From Streptomyces spiroverticillatus (GTDB lineage Bacteria > Actinomycetota > Actinomycetes > Streptomycetales > Streptomycetaceae): a stretch of DNA of 64,000 nucleotides. The first letter of the stretch is position 1. Each line of letters starts with the position of its first letter. A program made the translations under genes and the position numbers. The DNA is taken from NCBI GenBank assembly GCA_014650415.1, contig BMUX01000004.1, positions 372,001 through 436,000 on the forward strand. Direction: 5' to 3'. The notes below the pieces were generated by a model, which had not been told where the DNA came from, searched no databases, and was given only the letters and a program-made list of their open reading frames with translations. Positions 16,859 to 26,331 of this stretch are shown in pieces.

Positions 16859-18781
16859 TCAGTCGCGTACGGCCTCCGCCGCCACCGTGCGCTCCAGCCG
16901 CCCGTCGATCTTCGCGACCAGGCCGGTGACCTGGCGGGCGATGTCCGGTGCGGTCAGCCCGATCTCGGCCAGCACCTCCTTGCGGGAGGCGTGGTCCAGG
17001 AAGACCGGCGGAATGCCGAAGTCACGCAGCGGAACATCCACGTCCGCGTCGCGCAGCGCCTGCGCGATGGCGGAACCGACGCCTCCGGCACGGGAGTTGT
17101 CCTCGACGGTGACGACGACCCGGTGCTGTTCGGCCAGCGGCGCCATCGCCTCGTCGACCGGCTTGACCCAGCGCGGGTCGACGACGGTGGAGGAGATGCC
17201 CTGGGCCTCCAGGAGGTCGGCGATCTCCAGGCACATGGGGGCGAGTGCGCCGACCGAGACCAGGAGGACGTCCGGACGGTCCACGTCGGCGGCGGGCTTG
17301 CGCAGCACGTCCATGCCGCCGACCTTGGCGACGGCCTTGACCGCCGGGCCGACCGCACCCTTGGAGAAGCGGACGACGGTGGGCGCGTCCTCGACCTGGA
17401 CGGCCTCGCGCAGCTGGGCGCGGACCTGGTCGGCGTCGCGCGGGGCGGCGATCCGCAGGTTCGGGACGACCTGGAGGATCGACATGTCCCACATGCCGTT
17501 GTGCGAGGCGCCGTCGGTGCCGGTGACCCCGGCCCGGTCCAGTACGAACGTCACACCGCACTTGTGGAGGGCCACGTCCATGAGGACCTGGTCGAAGGCA
17601 CGATTGAGGAATGTGGCGTAGACGGCGAAGACGGGGTGCAGGCCTCCGGTGGCGAGACCCGCCGCGGAGACGGCGCCGTGCTGCTCGGCGATGCCCACGT
17701 CGTACACGCGGTTCGGGAACGCCTTGGCGAACTTGTCCAGACCGACCGGCTGGAGCATGGCCGCGGTGATCGCGACGATGTCCTTGCGCTCCTTGCCGAG
17801 CTTGACCATCTCCTCGCCGAAGACCGAGGTCCAGTCGACGCCCGAGGAGGCGATCGGCAGACCCGTGTCCGGGTGGATCTTGCCGACGGCGTGGAAGCGG
17901 TCGGCCTCGTCGGCGAGGGCGGGCTGGTAGCCGCGGCCCTTCTCGGTGAGGCAGTGCACGATGACCGGGCCGCCGAAGCGCTTGGCGCGCTGGAGGGCGG
18001 ACTCCAGGGCCTCGATGTCGTGTCCGTCGATCGGGCCGACGTACTTGATGCCGAGGTCCTCGAACATGCCCTGCGGGGCGATGAAGTCCTTGAGGCCCTT
18101 CTTCGCGCCGTGCAGCGTCTCGTAGAGCGGCTTGCCGACGACCGGGGTGCGCTCCAGGAACTCCTTGCCGCGGGCCAGGAAGCGCTCGTAGCCGTCGGTG
18201 GTGCGCAGGGTGGCCAGGTGGTTGGCGAGGCCACCGATGGTCGGCGCGTACGAGCGCTCGTTGTCGTTGACGACGATGACCAGCGGGCGGTCCTTGGCGA
18301 CGGCGATGTTGTTCAGCGCTTCCCAGGCCATGCCGCCGGTGAGGGCGCCGTCACCGATGACGGCGACGACGGCGTCGTCCTTGCCAAGCACCTCGTTCGC
18401 CTTGGCCAGGCCGTCGGCCCAGCCGAGGACGGTGGAGGCGTGGCTGTTCTCGATGACGTCGTGCTCGGACTCGGCGCGCGCCGGGTAGCCGGAGAGGCCG
18501 CCCTTCATCTTCAGCCGGGTGAAGTCCTGGCGGCCGGTGAGCAGCTTGTGCACGTAGCTCTGGTGGCCGGTGTCCCAGAGGACCTTGTCCTTGGGCGACT
18601 CGAAGACCCGGTGCAGCGCGATGGTCAGCTCGACCACGCCCAGGTTCGGGCCCAGGTGGCCGCCGGTCTTGGACACCTCGTCCACGAGGAAGGTCCGGAT
18701 CTCCGCGGCCAGCTGGTCGAGCTGCTCCGGGGACAGCCGATCCAGGTCGCGCGGTCCCTTGATGCGGGTCAGCAGGGCCAC
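16859..18781 (-). CDS. dxs: 1-deoxy-D-xylulose-5-phosphate synthase
   Basis: The 640-residue length and domain order match Dxs. The N-terminal TPP-binding domain has [31 protein letters not shown] and the [16 protein letters not shown] metal/TPP motif. The transketolase-like middle domain has [18 protein letters not shown], and a C-terminal domain follows. The enzyme condenses pyruvate and glyceraldehyde 3-phosphate, the first step of the MEP isoprenoid pathway, in the cytoplasm. GTG 18781 follows an AAGGAGG site at good spacing. The gene is monocistronic, bounded by its own terminator and by the hairpin of the sugar importer operon upstream. Confidence 0.97.
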   Translation of the reverse strand: MALLTRIKGPRDLDRLSPEQLDQLAAEIRTFLVDEVSKTGGHLGPNLGVVELTIALHRVFESPKDKVLWDTGHQSYVHKLLTGRQDFTRLKMKGGLSGYPARAESEHDVIENSHASTVLGWADGLAKANEVLGKDDAVVAVIGDGALTGGMAWEALNNIAVAKDRPLVIVVNDNERSYAPTIGGLANHLATLRTTDGYERFLARGKEFLERTPVVGKPLYETLHGAKKGLKDFIAPQGMFEDLGIKYVGPIDGHDIEALESALQRAKRFGGPVIVHCLTEKGRGYQPALADEADRFHAVGKIHPDTGLPIASSGVDWTSVFGEEMVKLGKERKDIVAITAAMLQPVGLDKFAKAFPNRVYDVGIAEQHGAVSAAGLATGGLHPVFAVYATFLNRAFDQVLMDVALHKCGVTFVLDRAGVTGTDGASHNGMWDMSILQVVPNLRIAAPRDADQVRAQLREAVQVEDAPTVVRFSKGAVGPAVKAVAKVGGMDVLRKPAADVDRPDVLLVSVGALAPMCLEIADLLEAQGISSTVVDPRWVKPVDEAMAPLAEQHRVVVTVEDNSRAGGVGSAIAQALRDADVDVPLRDFGIPPVFLDHASRKEVLAEIGLTAPDIARQVTGLVAKIDGRLERTVAAEAVRD

Positions 18782-18916
18782 CCGTGCCTCCTTGCGGTTG
18801 AACTGGCTTGAGCTTTGGACGTTCGTGCCGATCTGCCGAGTCTAATGTTCCGCGCGCGGCGACGATCGGCGGGTTGTGCGAGCTGCATCACCCGTACGGG
18901 TCATGAGTTGCACAAA

Positions 18917-18950
18917 CGTGCCCGGCACCTGGGTGTCGGTGCCGGGCACG
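18917..18950 (-). terminator. Hairpin terminator of the xylose-type importer operon
   Basis: A perfect 13-bp stem (18917-18929 with 18938-18950) with an 8-nt loop lies 85 bp past the permease stop; TTTG follows on the minus strand. The rest of the 254-bp gap between the permease and dxs holds the dxs promoter region, with no other gene seen. Confidence 0.7.
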
Positions 18951-19035
18951 TAGGGGTTTGACTGCTATGCGGGGCGTTCGGTTCCGGGGAATCCGCTCAC
19001 CCAGGAGTGACGCTCAGCACGCCCTTCACCGGGCG

Positions 19036-20376
19036 CTAGGCACGCCCCGCCGCCTTCTGGCTCCTCCTGGACACGGAGTCCAGCACGACCGCCGCCAGCA
19101 GCACCGCACCCGTGATCATCGACTGGACCGCCTTGCTGGAGGAGCCCTCCATGTACAGGCCGGTCATGATCGACTGGATGACGAGGATGCCGAGCAGCGC
19201 CGACCAGGGGGTGCCCCGGCCGCCGAAGAGGCTGGTGCCGCCGATGACGGCCGCCGCGATGGCGAGCATCAGGGTGTCGCCGCCGCCGAGGTTGGAGTCG
19301 GCGACGCCGGACTGGGAGGCGATGAAGAGGCCGCCGAGTCCGCCCAGGAAGCCGGAGATGGTGAAGACGGAGATCCGGATCCAGACGACGTTGATGCCGG
19401 CCCGGCGCGCGGCCTCGACGCCGCCGCCGACCGCGAAGACCTGACGGCCGTAATTGGTGCGGCGCAGCACGAAGCTGGCGAGGACGATCACTGCGACGAA
19501 GACGGTCAGGCCGAGCGGCAGGCCGTCCTCCTGGTTGAGGACGTACGCGGCGACGAAGACCAGGACCGCGACGACCCCGGTGCGCAGCGCCAGCTCGCTC
19601 ATCGGCCGGTGCGGCAGGTCCGCGGCCTTGCGGCGGCGGTGCTCGTTCCACTGCGACCAGGCGTACCCGGCGACCGCGACGGCGGCCAGGCCGTACGCGG
19701 CGGCGACGTCGCTGAAGTAGTAGTTGTTCAGGTGGTAGATGATGCCGCCGGAGATGTTGTTCAGGCTCAGGGTGTTCCCGAGGACGAACAACTGGAGGCC
19801 GCTCCAGCCGAGGAAGCCGGCGAGGGTGACCACGAAGGCCGGGACGCCGATCCGGGCGAAGAAGAAGCCGTGCAGGGCACCGATGGCGGCGGCGCCGACC
19901 AGGCCGATGAGGACCGCGAGGCCCTCGTTCATGTCCTGCTTGATGGCCAGTACGGAGCTGGCGGCGGCGGTGAGACCGGCCACCGAGCCGACCGAGAGGT
20001 CGATCTCGCCGAGCAGCAGCACGAAGACGATGCCGGTGGCGATGAGGCCGGGGCCGACGATGTACTGGGCGATGTTGCTCAGGTTGGACGGGTCCAGGAA
20101 GCGGCCCGAGCTGATCTGGAAGATCGCCCAGATCACGATGAGGCCGGTGACGACCGGTATCGAGCCGAGTTCACCGCCCTTGATCTTGCGCTTGAACTCG
20201 GTGAGGTATCCGGCGAAGCCCTGCTCGCGCACGAGCAGCCGGGGGTCGATCGCGGGAATCGCCCCGGCCGCTGCGTCCGGGTCGGCGTCCACGGGGGCGT
20301 GCTTCTGGTCCTTCGTGGACTCCTGCGAGTCGGAGGGCTTCTGGGGCTGGGGCGGGGTGTTCACGGTGTCACTCAC
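19036..20376 (-). CDS. xylH: Sugar ABC transporter permease (XylH-like, BPD_transp_2)
   Basis: The 446-residue protein starts at GTG 20376 (VSDTVNTPP), overlapping the ATPase stop by four bases. After a hydrophilic 55-residue N-terminus there are about ten membrane helices. LLGEIDLSVGSVAGLTAA is the hallmark of ribose/xylose-type permeases, and the late GGTSLFGGRGTPWSALLG segment also fits. It forms the channel of a pentose importer with the ATPase and lipoprotein encoded upstream. Position next to the ROK gene matches, from memory, S. coelicolor SCO6009-6011 (xylFGH). Sugar specificity is inferred. Confidence 0.85.
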   Translation of the reverse strand: MSDTVNTPPQPQKPSDSQESTKDQKHAPVDADPDAAAGAIPAIDPRLLVREQGFAGYLTEFKRKIKGGELGSIPVVTGLIVIWAIFQISSGRFLDPSNLSNIAQYIVGPGLIATGIVFVLLLGEIDLSVGSVAGLTAAASSVLAIKQDMNEGLAVLIGLVGAAAIGALHGFFFARIGVPAFVVTLAGFLGWSGLQLFVLGNTLSLNNISGGIIYHLNNYYFSDVAAAYGLAAVAVAGYAWSQWNEHRRRKAADLPHRPMSELALRTGVVAVLVFVAAYVLNQEDGLPLGLTVFVAVIVLASFVLRRTNYGRQVFAVGGGVEAARRAGINVVWIRISVFTISGFLGGLGGLFIASQSGVADSNLGGGDTLMLAIAAAVIGGTSLFGGRGTPWSALLGILVIQSIMTGLYMEGSSSKAVQSMITGAVLLAAVVLDSVSRRSQKAAGRA

Positions 20377-21152
20377 TTCACTGCCTCCGCGCCTCGCGCC
20401 TTGCGACGGGTCACGGCGTTGTCCGTGGCTCCGGTGATGGCGGCGATGATCTCTTCGTTGGTGGTGTCCTTGACCTTGAAGACACCGTTGTTGCGGCCCA
20501 GGCGCAGCACCGCGACCTCGTCGGCCACGGCCTTGACGTCGGCCATGTTGTGGCTGATCAGCAGGACGGCGAGGCCGCGCTCGCGCAGCCGCTCGACCAG
20601 GTCGAGGACCTGGGCGGTCTGCTCGACGCCGAGGGCGGCGGTCGGCTCGTCGAGGATGACCAGCTTGGGCTCGCCGACGAGCGCGCGGGCGATGGCGACG
20701 ACCTGGCGCTGACCGCCGGAGAGCGAGGCGATCGGGATCCGGACGCTCGGAATACGGATGGACAGGGTGTCCAGGAGTTCCTTGGCGCGCTTCTCCATAG
20801 CGACCTCGTCGAGCACCTTGGCCCGGCCGAGCTCGCGGCCGAGGAAGAGGTTGGCGACGACGTCGAGGTTGTCGCAGAGCGCGAGGTCCTGGTACACGGT
20901 GGCGACGCCGAGGCCCTGGGCGTCGTGCGGGCGCGCGATGGAGACGGGCTTGCCGTCCCACTCGATGCTGCCCTCGTCGATGGGGTGCACCCCGGCGATC
21001 GTCTTGACCAGGGTGGACTTTCCGGCACCGTTGTCGCCGACCAGGGCGACGACTTGGCCGGCGTGAACCTCCAGGTCGACGTCGGTCAGGGCCTGCACGG
21101 CTCCGAACCGCTTGGAGACTCCGCGTAGCGCGAGGACGGGCGCAGCGGACAT
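20373..21152 (-). CDS. xylG: Sugar ABC transporter ATP-binding protein (XylG-like, single ATPase domain)
   Basis: Walker A (GDNGAGKSTLVK), signature (LSGGQRQVVAIARAL) and Walker B (LVILDEPTAALG) are all present. At 259 residues it has one ATPase domain, whereas E. coli XylG or RbsA has two fused domains of about 500 residues. I chose ATG 21152 because a GAAGGAG site lies 9 nt upstream; ATG 21161 directly abuts that site. The long frame extending upstream to 21674 is repeat-derived and not believed coding. It powers the permease to which it is translationally coupled. Confidence 0.85.
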   Translation of the reverse strand: MSAAPVLALRGVSKRFGAVQALTDVDLEVHAGQVVALVGDNGAGKSTLVKTIAGVHPIDEGSIEWDGKPVSIARPHDAQGLGVATVYQDLALCDNLDVVANLFLGRELGRAKVLDEVAMEKRAKELLDTLSIRIPSVRIPIASLSGGQRQVVAIARALVGEPKLVILDEPTAALGVEQTAQVLDLVERLRERGLAVLLISHNMADVKAVADEVAVLRLGRNNGVFKVKDTTNEEIIAAITGATDNAVTRRKARGAEAVK

Positions 21153-21255
21153 GTGAACCATCTCCTTCGTCCGCCGGCAGGTGCGGCGGCGGGCCGCCGC
21201 AGCGGGTTTCGCATGCGACGGGATGGGGCGTGTGGGTGGGGGGCGGACGCGCGGC

Positions 21256-21320
21256 GGTCGGGTACGGGGTCCCGGTCCGCGTCCGACGGGCGGACGACGA
21301 CCGGGACCCCGTACCCGACC
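21256..21320. repeat. Long perfect inverted repeat (22-bp arms) with nested inner stem
   Basis: Arms 21256-21277 and 21299-21320 are perfect reverse complements. Inside them, 21280-21285 pairs with 21291-21296 around an ACGGG loop, giving a two-storey hairpin. On the minus-strand transcript it lies about 450 nt after the binding-protein stop and 100 nt before the ATPase start. No T-run follows, so it may act as an mRNA-stabilising or attenuating structure. Confidence 0.85.
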
Positions 21321-21342
21321 CCGGCACGACGACGCCCGGGGC

Positions 21343-21395
21343 TGTACGGGCCGAAGCCGTACGGGCGGGTGCTTGTACGGGCCGAAGCCGTACGG
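21343..21395. repeat. Two-copy 22-bp direct repeat, 31-bp period
   Basis: A 22-bp unit (TGTACGGGCCGAAGCCGTAC plus GG) occurs identically at 21343-21364 and 21374-21395. Degenerate relatives occur to about 21590. Confidence 0.8.
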
Positions 21396-21771
21396 ACAGG
21401 TGCTGGGCGGGCCGAGGCGGTTCGGACGGGTGCGGTCGAACGGGTGCGGTCGGACGAGTGCGGCCGCACGGCCCGGTTCCGTACGAACTGCTGCCGTACG
21501 GAGACGAGTTGCGCGGCCGCGACCCGCGCACCCCCGGTCCGCACCGGCCGAGGCCGCACTCCCGAAGCCGTACGGCCCGAAGCGTCGCGCTCCGGAGCCG
21601 CCGTGCCAAGGGTCCGGGCACGGACGCGACCGGAAGCAGCCGGACCCCCGGCCCGGAATGCCGCCCCGGAGCACGAGCGCCGGCCACGAACCCCGGCCAC
21701 GAACCCGACCCGACCCACCGAACCGGCCCGCCCCGAGGGCGAAGTGCCCCCGGGCCGCGCCTACTCGGCTG

Positions 21772-22854
21772 CTACTGGATGCCCGCGGCGGTGCAGGCCT
21801 TCGCGAACTCCGCCTTGCAGATCTCGGCGGTCTTGTAGAGCTGGTCCTTGACGACCGTGTCCTTGATGTTGGCCTTGGTGATGACCGTGGCCTGGATCAG
21901 CTCCGCCGGGATGCCCTTGGTGCTGGGGCTGTCGATCGTGCCGGCCAGCGCGAGCTTCTCGCCCTTCAGCAGCTTCACCGCGACCTCTGCGGTCTTGTCC
22001 GCCTCCGGCTTGTACGGCTTGTAGATGGTGAAGGCCTGGGTGCCGGCGAGGATCCGCTGGATGCCCGCGAGCTCCGCGTCCTGGCCGCCGACCGGGATGC
22101 CCTTGACGCCCGCCGACTGGAGCGCCGCGACGATGCCGCCCGCCATGCCGTCGTTGGCGGAGTAGACGGCGTCGAAGCCGTCCTTGCCCAGCGAGGTGAT
22201 GGCGGTGCCCATCTTCTCGCCCGCGATCTTCGGGTCCCACTCGCCCGTCTGCTCGTAGACGACCTTCTTGACCTTGCTGTCGAGGACGGAGTGCGCGCCC
22301 TTCTTGAACAGCCCGGCGTTGGGGTCCGACTCCTTGCCGTTGATCATGACGACGCGGCCGTCCTTGGCCTTGTCGCCGAGCGCGTCGAGAATGCCCTGGC
22401 CCTGGAGCTGGCCGATCTTCTCGTTGTCGAAGGACACGTACGCGGAGACCGGGCCCTGGGCGAGACGGTCGTACGCGACGACCTTGACGCCCTTCTTGTC
22501 GGCCTCCTCGACCCACGCCTTGGTGGCGGCGGAGTCGACGGCGTCCAGGATGATGACCTTGACGCCGGAGTCGACGAGGTCGTCGAACTGCTGCTTCTGG
22601 GTCGCGACGGTCTCGGACGCGTTCTTGTAGTTGACCTTGCAGTCGGAGCACAGCTCCGTGATCTTGGCCTTGATCAGCGGGTAGTCGAAGGACTCGTAAC
22701 GGGTCGTCTTGCTCTCCGGCAGGAGCAGGCCGATCGTCTTGTCGTCCTTCTTCTCTTCCTTGCCCGCGCCCGCTTCGCCGCACGCGGCGAGGGACACGGT
22801 CATCACGGCCGCAGCGGTGACGGCTATAGCGGCACGACGCAGATGGGTCTTCAC
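21772..22854 (-). CDS. xylF: Sugar ABC transporter substrate-binding lipoprotein (XylF-like)
   Basis: The 360-residue protein has a signal peptide ending in VSLAAC (lipobox, lipidated Cys near residue 25). A type 1 periplasmic-binding fold follows (KTIGLLLPESKTTRYESFDYPLIKAKI; VIILDAVDSAAT; VYSANDGMAGGIVAALQSAG; VGGQDAEL). Such proteins capture xylose, ribose or related sugars outside the membrane. A GGGAGG site precedes ATG 22854. A candidate operator lies between it and the upstream ROK gene, so ROK control is likely. The family assignment to xylose rests on resemblance and synteny recalled from S. coelicolor. Confidence 0.85.
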   Translation of the reverse strand: MKTHLRRAAIAVTAAAVMTVSLAACGEAGAGKEEKKDDKTIGLLLPESKTTRYESFDYPLIKAKITELCSDCKVNYKNASETVATQKQQFDDLVDSGVKVIILDAVDSAATKAWVEEADKKGVKVVAYDRLAQGPVSAYVSFDNEKIGQLQGQGILDALGDKAKDGRVVMINGKESDPNAGLFKKGAHSVLDSKVKKVVYEQTGEWDPKIAGEKMGTAITSLGKDGFDAVYSANDGMAGGIVAALQSAGVKGIPVGGQDAELAGIQRILAGTQAFTIYKPYKPEADKTAEVAVKLLKGEKLALAGTIDSPSTKGIPAELIQATVITKANIKDTVVKDQLYKTAEICKAEFAKACTAAGIQ

Positions 22855-22945
22855 AGTCCAACCTCCCTGACGAGGCCGCGTCGTTGCGGCCGAGGTGTCT
22901 GGAAGTCAACTCGCGTGCCGCCATAGCCGTCAAGGAGTAAACCCT

Positions 22946-22974
22946 TAACGAGATGACAACGGTGCCACTCGTTA
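22946..22974. promoter_or_regulatory. Inverted repeat, candidate ROK operator for the xyl-type operon
   Basis: TAACGAG (22946-22952) and CTCGTTA (22968-22974) form perfect 7-bp arms 15 nt apart. They lie about 90 bp before the binding-protein start and abut the ROK stop codon. The spacing fits dimeric sugar repressors of the ROK family; binding is inferred. Confidence 0.5.
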
Positions 22975-22975
22975 T

Positions 22976-24211
22976 CTAAGTGAAGGCAGGCGCCGAACGT
23001 TGGTCTGTACCAAGCGAGTTGACCGCTTGCGCCGTGTCCGATCCCGTCTGCAACAGGGTCGAATCACCCATTTCACTCAGTACGAGTGCCAGCGCGCCCA
23101 GTACCTCGGCCCGCCCGCCCAGCGCACCCGGCAGCACGCTCAAGTGCCGTGCCGCGCTGGGGATCGCGTACCGCGAGACGGAGTCGCGGATCGGCCCGAG
23201 CACCAGCTCGCCGGAGTCCGCGAGGTCGCCGCCGAGGACGACCCGGCTGGGGTTGAGGAGGTTGCAGAGGTGGGCGACGCCGCTGCCGATGTGGCGGCCG
23301 ACGTCGGCGATCACCCGGCGGCACCCCGGGTCGCCCTCGCGGGCGAGCTGCACGACCCGCTCCATGGTCAGGTCGGGGCCGTGCGAGGGCATCAGCAGCG
23401 GCAGGACGTACCGGGCCGCGGTGAAGGTCTCCAGGCAGCCGCGGTTGCCGCAGCGGCACACGGGGCCCGACTCGTCGAGCGTGATGTGCCCGATCTCCCC
23501 CGCGGTGCCGCCGGGCCCCCGGTAGACGCGGCCGTCTATCACCAGGCCGGCGCCGACGCCGCTGGCGACCTTGATGTACGCCAGGTCGCGCACGCCGCGT
23601 CCGGCGCCCCAGACGAGCTCGCCGAGCGCCCCGAGGTTCGCGTCGTTGTCGACGTACACCGGAACGCCGAGGCGGCCGGAGAGCTCCTCGCTCGGGTTGA
23701 TGCCCTGCCAGCCCGGCAGGATCGCGGTGGAGCCGAGGCGGCCGGATTCCACGTCGATGGGCCCGGGCACACCGAGGCCGACGCCGATGACCTTGTCCTG
23801 GCTGATTCCGGTGGCCTCGATGAGGCGCTTGACCAACTGTTCGGCGCGGTCGAAGCCCTGGGCGGCCGAGGCGTCGACGTCCAGCGGCTCGGACTCCTCG
23901 GCGAGCACCTGGTGGGCCAGGTTGCCGACGGCCACCCGCAGGTGGGTGTGGCCGAAGTCGACGCCGATGACGACGCCCGCGTCGCCGCTGAGGGAGACGC
24001 TGCGGGCCCGGCGGCCGCCCGCCGAGGTGGGCGTGACCTCGACCGTTCCGCCGTCCTTCAGCTCGCGCACGATGTTGGAGACCGTGGCGGCGGAGAGCCC
24101 GGTGCTTCTCGCGATCTCGGCCTGGGTCAGCGAGCCCGCCATGCGCACCGCGCGCACGACCCGCTCCAGATTGGCCCGGTGCAGAGACGTCTGCGACCCC
24201 GGAGTCTCCAT
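22976..24211 (-). CDS. ROK family transcriptional regulator (Rok7B7-like)
   Basis: The 411-residue protein has an N-terminal winged helix (LTQAEIARSTGLSAATVSNIVREL). The ROK domain follows, with the phosphate-binding GVDFGHTHLRVAVGN, GVPGPID, and the zinc motif CRCGNRGCLE. ROK regulators sense sugars and repress or activate uptake genes. Adjacent xylFGH-type genes and position suggest Rok7B7, which in S. coelicolor affects xylose use, carbon catabolite control and antibiotic production. I chose ATG 24211, with a GGGAG site upstream; GTG 24223 would add four residues. The C-terminus runs directly into the candidate operator of the importer operon. Confidence 0.88.
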   Translation of the reverse strand: METPGSQTSLHRANLERVVRAVRMAGSLTQAEIARSTGLSAATVSNIVRELKDGGTVEVTPTSAGGRRARSVSLSGDAGVVIGVDFGHTHLRVAVGNLAHQVLAEESEPLDVDASAAQGFDRAEQLVKRLIEATGISQDKVIGVGLGVPGPIDVESGRLGSTAILPGWQGINPSEELSGRLGVPVYVDNDANLGALGELVWGAGRGVRDLAYIKVASGVGAGLVIDGRVYRGPGGTAGEIGHITLDESGPVCRCGNRGCLETFTAARYVLPLLMPSHGPDLTMERVVQLAREGDPGCRRVIADVGRHIGSGVAHLCNLLNPSRVVLGGDLADSGELVLGPIRDSVSRYAIPSAARHLSVLPGALGGRAEVLGALALVLSEMGDSTLLQTGSDTAQAVNSLGTDQRSAPAFT

Positions 24212-24369
24212 CGACTCATCCACTCCCGATCCTGTCGGGCGGCGCGACGGCCGCCCGCTCCGGGGCCACGCCAGTGGGGCCCCGCCGTTCTTCCAACATG
24301 TGAACCCTAAGCAGAGTCTTCCCCACCCGCTCCCGTCAAGGCCTGGACCGAAGAGGGGCGAGAACGCGC

Positions 24370-24404
24370 CGAAGCGCCCGCCGACGGGGTCGACGGGCGC
24401 TTCG
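24370..24404 (-). terminator. Hairpin terminator of the first CUT1 importer operon
   Basis: An 11-bp stem (24370-24380 with 24394-24404) with a 13-nt GC-rich loop lies 38 bp after the permease stop and before the ROK gene. Confidence 0.6.
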
Positions 24405-24442
24405 TTTCGTGCGGGACGCGTGGAAAACCGTACGAAAAGTGG

Positions 24443-25321
24443 CTACTTCACCGAACCGGCGGTCAGGCCGGACACCACGTGCCGTTCGATGAACGCGAAC
24501 AGGATGATCACCGGGACGATCGCGACGACGGACGCGGCGAAGAGGTAGTTCCACTGCACCGTGTACGCGCCGATGAAGTTGTTGATGCCCACCGTCAGCG
24601 GCTGGCTGGCCGGGTCGGTGGTCAGGGTCAGGCCCATCGCGAACTCGTTCCACGTCGTGATGAACGTGAAGATGAGCGCGGTCACCACGCCGGGCAGCGC
24701 CAGCGGCAGCGTGACCTTGATCATCGCGCCGAAGCGGCTGGTGCCGTCCACCATCGCCGCCTCCTCCAGCTCCGCCGGGATGGAGCCGATGTAGGCGGTC
24801 AGGATCCACACCGCGAAGGCCAGGTTGAAGGCCGCGTTGGTGATGATCAGCGTCCAGACCGAGTTGAGCATGCCGAGCTGGTAGAACTCGCGGTACAGAC
24901 CGATCAGCAGCGCGGTCGGCTGGAACATCTGGGTGACCAGCACGAGCAGCAGGAAGATCTTCCGCCCGCGGAACTTCATCCGCGCCGTGTAGTACGCGGC
25001 AGGAAGCGCCACCAGCAGCACGAGCAGCGTGGCGCCGCCCGCGACCAGCAGGGTGACCTGGAGGTTCTGCCCCAGCTCCGACTGCTTCCAGACCTCGATG
25101 AAGTTCGACCACTCGAAGCTGCTGGGCAGATAGGTGCGGTCGCGCAGCTCCGACTTCGGACGCAGCGCCGTAATGATCATTTCGAGGTACGGGGCGAGGA
25201 AGAGCGCGGCCAGGCCCCAGGCCACCACTGCGATGACCAGCGTGCGCGGCCGGAAGGTGCGCTTCGGGGGCTTCACCGACGGGCCCGTCGTCTTCGGCCG
25301 GGCGGCCGCAGCGGTGGCCAT
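24443..25321 (-). CDS. Carbohydrate ABC transporter permease (MalG type)
   Basis: The 292-residue protein has six membrane helices and the EAA loop of binding-protein-dependent permeases (ELEEAAMVDGTSRFGAMIKVTLPLALPG). It is the second permease of an importer whose first permease stops one base into this start (TGATG overlap). No ATPase gene is in the operon, which is usual for Streptomyces CUT1 systems that share MsiK. From memory, the set adjacent to the ROK gene occupies the position of S. coelicolor SCO6005-6007 (ngcEFG), so chitobiose or GlcNAc is one possible substrate. Confidence 0.88.
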   Translation of the reverse strand: MATAAAARPKTTGPSVKPPKRTFRPRTLVIAVVAWGLAALFLAPYLEMIITALRPKSELRDRTYLPSSFEWSNFIEVWKQSELGQNLQVTLLVAGGATLLVLLVALPAAYYTARMKFRGRKIFLLLVLVTQMFQPTALLIGLYREFYQLGMLNSVWTLIITNAAFNLAFAVWILTAYIGSIPAELEEAAMVDGTSRFGAMIKVTLPLALPGVVTALIFTFITTWNEFAMGLTLTTDPASQPLTVGINNFIGAYTVQWNYLFAASVVAIVPVIILFAFIERHVVSGLTAGSVK

Positions 25322-26268
25322 CAGTCCTCCTCGTTCCAGCGGCTGACCTTCAGGAAGATCAGTACGAGCACCACGACCAGGGCGAAGTTGACGACCGACA
25401 TGGCCGCCGACTCACCGATGTCGGTCTCCTTCAGCTTGTACATGAACACCATCGAGGTGGACGTGTCGTAGCCCGGGCCGCCCTGGGTCATGGCCCAGAT
25501 GATCGGGAAGGAGTTGAAGACGTTGATCAGGTTGATGACCACGCCGATGAGGAACGCCGGGCGGAGCATCGGCAGCGTGATGTGCCGGTACGTCTGCCAG
25601 GTGCCCGCGCCGTCGATGCGCGAGGCTTCGTAGACCTCGCCCGGGATGGTCTGGAGTCCCGCCAGCAGGGTGTACGTCGTGAACGGCAGCGAGACGAAGA
25701 TCGCGACCGCCATCATCCACGGCCAGGCGGTGGAGGATTTGCCCAGCCAGTCCTGCGGCCCGTCGATGAACCCGAGGTCCATCATCAGCGTGTTGAGCAC
25801 GCCTGCGGTCTGGTTGAGCATCCACTTGAAGCCGATGGCCGTCATCAGCACGGATGCGGCCCACGGCGCGATGAGCGCCCAGCGGGTGATCGTGCGGCCC
25901 GGGAACTTCTGGTTGAACAGCTGGGCGAGGGCCAGCGAGATCAGCATCGTGAGGGCCACGACGACGACCGTCCAGATGACCGTCCAGATCAGGACGGCCC
26001 CGAGGTCGGTCTCCTCGAAGAGCTTCTTGTACTTGTCCGTCCCGGCGCTGCCGCGGTTCTTGCCGGAGATGGAGATGTTGAGGAACGAGGTGCGGACCAG
26101 CTCGACGACGGGCCAGACGACCACGAAGAGGATCAGCAGGATGACGGGCGCTATCCAGGGCAGCGGGCCGAGCCTGGCCAGTCCGCTGCGGCGGCTCACC
26201 GGCCTGGGGGCGCGCCCGCCCCGTCCCCCGCCGGTCTCGGCGGGGGACGGAGGGGCCTTGAGTGACAC
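25321..26268 (-). CDS. Carbohydrate ABC transporter permease (MalF type)
   Basis: The 315-residue protein starts at GTG 26268 behind AGGAGA. After a basic Pro/Gly-rich N-terminus there are six membrane helices and an EAA loop (YEASRIDGAGTWQTYRHITLPMLRP). It pairs with the MalG-type permease downstream and the lipoprotein upstream, 63 bp away. Together they form a CUT1 importer that would need an ATPase encoded elsewhere. Confidence 0.88.
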   Translation of the reverse strand: MSLKAPPSPAETGGGRGGRAPRPVSRRSGLARLGPLPWIAPVILLILFVVVWPVVELVRTSFLNISISGKNRGSAGTDKYKKLFEETDLGAVLIWTVIWTVVVVALTMLISLALAQLFNQKFPGRTITRWALIAPWAASVLMTAIGFKWMLNQTAGVLNTLMMDLGFIDGPQDWLGKSSTAWPWMMAVAIFVSLPFTTYTLLAGLQTIPGEVYEASRIDGAGTWQTYRHITLPMLRPAFLIGVVINLINVFNSFPIIWAMTQGGPGYDTSTSMVFMYKLKETDIGESAAMSVVNFALVVVLVLIFLKVSRWNEED

Positions 26269-26331
26269 GGTTTCTCCTGGGAGAGGGAGCGAGGAGAGGA
26301 GGTGCGAAGGTGAACGAGCCCGAGGGGCGCG

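Larger units (their letters stand above)
21153..21771. repeat. Gene-free, hairpin- and repeat-rich spacer inside the xyl-type importer operon
   Basis: About 620 bp between the lipoprotein and ATPase genes hold no credible gene; all frames here translate to Arg/Pro/Gly low complexity. The spacer contains one very large inverted repeat, a 31-bp-spaced direct repeat and many scattered GTACGG/CCGTAC words. Such a long spacer is unusual within an ABC operon and could set a higher level of binding protein relative to membrane parts. Confidence 0.75.

Noticed and set aside
21086..21838. Several Arg/Pro-rich frames in the xyl operon spacer, including upstream extension of the ATPase frame
   Set aside because: They consist of repeat-derived low complexity with no ribosome binding site or domain; the ATPase has a well-placed start at 21152.
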